A stretch of 13,867 nucleotides of DNA from PALSA-555 sp036521915 (GTDB lineage: Bacteria; Actinomycetota; Acidimicrobiia; IMCC26256; PALSA-555). The translations under genes and the position numbers were made by a program. Of this stretch, positions 13,758 through 13,867 are shown piece after piece (within the stretch, counting starts at the first letter, position 1; the number at the start of each line of letters is the position of its first letter). A model generated the notes under the pieces. The model saw only the letters and a list, made by a program, of their open reading frames with translations, was not told where the DNA came from and searched no databases. The stretch spans positions 1-13,867 of the forward strand of contig DATDGU010000282.1 in the NCBI GenBank assembly GCA_036521915.1, read 5' to 3'.

Positions 13758-13867
13758 TCGGCCGGCGGCGTGCGGCGCGGCGTGCGCCGCGGCCCCGGCG
13801 AGCCGGGCGTCCTGGCGCGCGAGGCGGGCCCCGTCGCGGCGGACGACGTCCGCGCCGTGCCGCAGGG

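Noticed and set aside
1..13867. CRISPR array, tRNA/rRNA genes, insertion sequences, toxin-antitoxin or phage-defence system
   Set aside because: No regularly spaced repeats, no recognisable transposase, integrase or nuclease, and no tRNA-like cloverleaf were seen; nearly all bases are accounted for by conserved metabolic and envelope genes.

Overview
The window is very GC-rich. It is densely coding with G/C-ending codons, uses GTG and TTG starts freely, and has short gaps and 1-4 bp gene overlaps. A class A PBP, an LCP cell-wall ligase, a GerW-like protein, acyl-CoA enzymes, a P450 and mycofactocin-type redox enzymes together point to an actinobacterium, possibly an uncultured Acidimicrobiia-like lineage. 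That placement is inference from gene content; no rRNA or taxonomic marker is present.

Layout. (1) 1-866: the tail of an unidentified gene, a GerW/YtfJ-like protein, and a convergent four-helix membrane protein. (2) 867-5454: an amidohydrolase-2 family enzyme on the + strand, converging on a cytochrome P450 on the - strand. The P450 is divergent from a FadH/OYE-type flavoenzyme, and the 86-bp gap between them holds a centred perfect inverted repeat. (3) 5476-7921: a tightly coupled minus-strand operon SDR - enoyl-CoA hydratase - SDR, joined by TGATG and GTGA overlaps. (4) 8006-9220: an LCP-family cell-wall ligase, divergent from (5) 9412-11630: an enoyl-CoA hydratase/isomerase homologue coupled by GTGA to an M20 dipeptidase. 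(6) 11631 to about 13757 and perhaps beyond: a class A penicillin-binding protein whose stop codon directly abuts the peptidase stop.

How the genes may work together. The amidohydrolase, P450, OYE and SDR/ECH/SDR genes look like a catabolic set for an unknown organic substrate: hydroxylation, enoyl reduction or demetallation-type OYE chemistry, CoA-ester hydration and alcohol/ketone oxidation. No substrate can be read from the sequence. The LCP and PBP genes belong to envelope synthesis.

Most of this is ordinary accessory and housekeeping content, and I see no clear new system. The points most worth a second look are these. The last SDR of the operon has lost its catalytic Tyr and Lys (Phe175, Arg179), while its partner SDR keeps them but seems to lack the tetrad Asn; this suggests a heteromeric active-plus-pseudoenzyme SDR. 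The same degenerate SDR carries a mycofactocin-SDR-like insertion and sits beside an OYE whose Fe-S motif lacks the second Cys. There is a candidate operator between the P450 and OYE genes, and a 16-bp palindrome made from two abutting stop codons.
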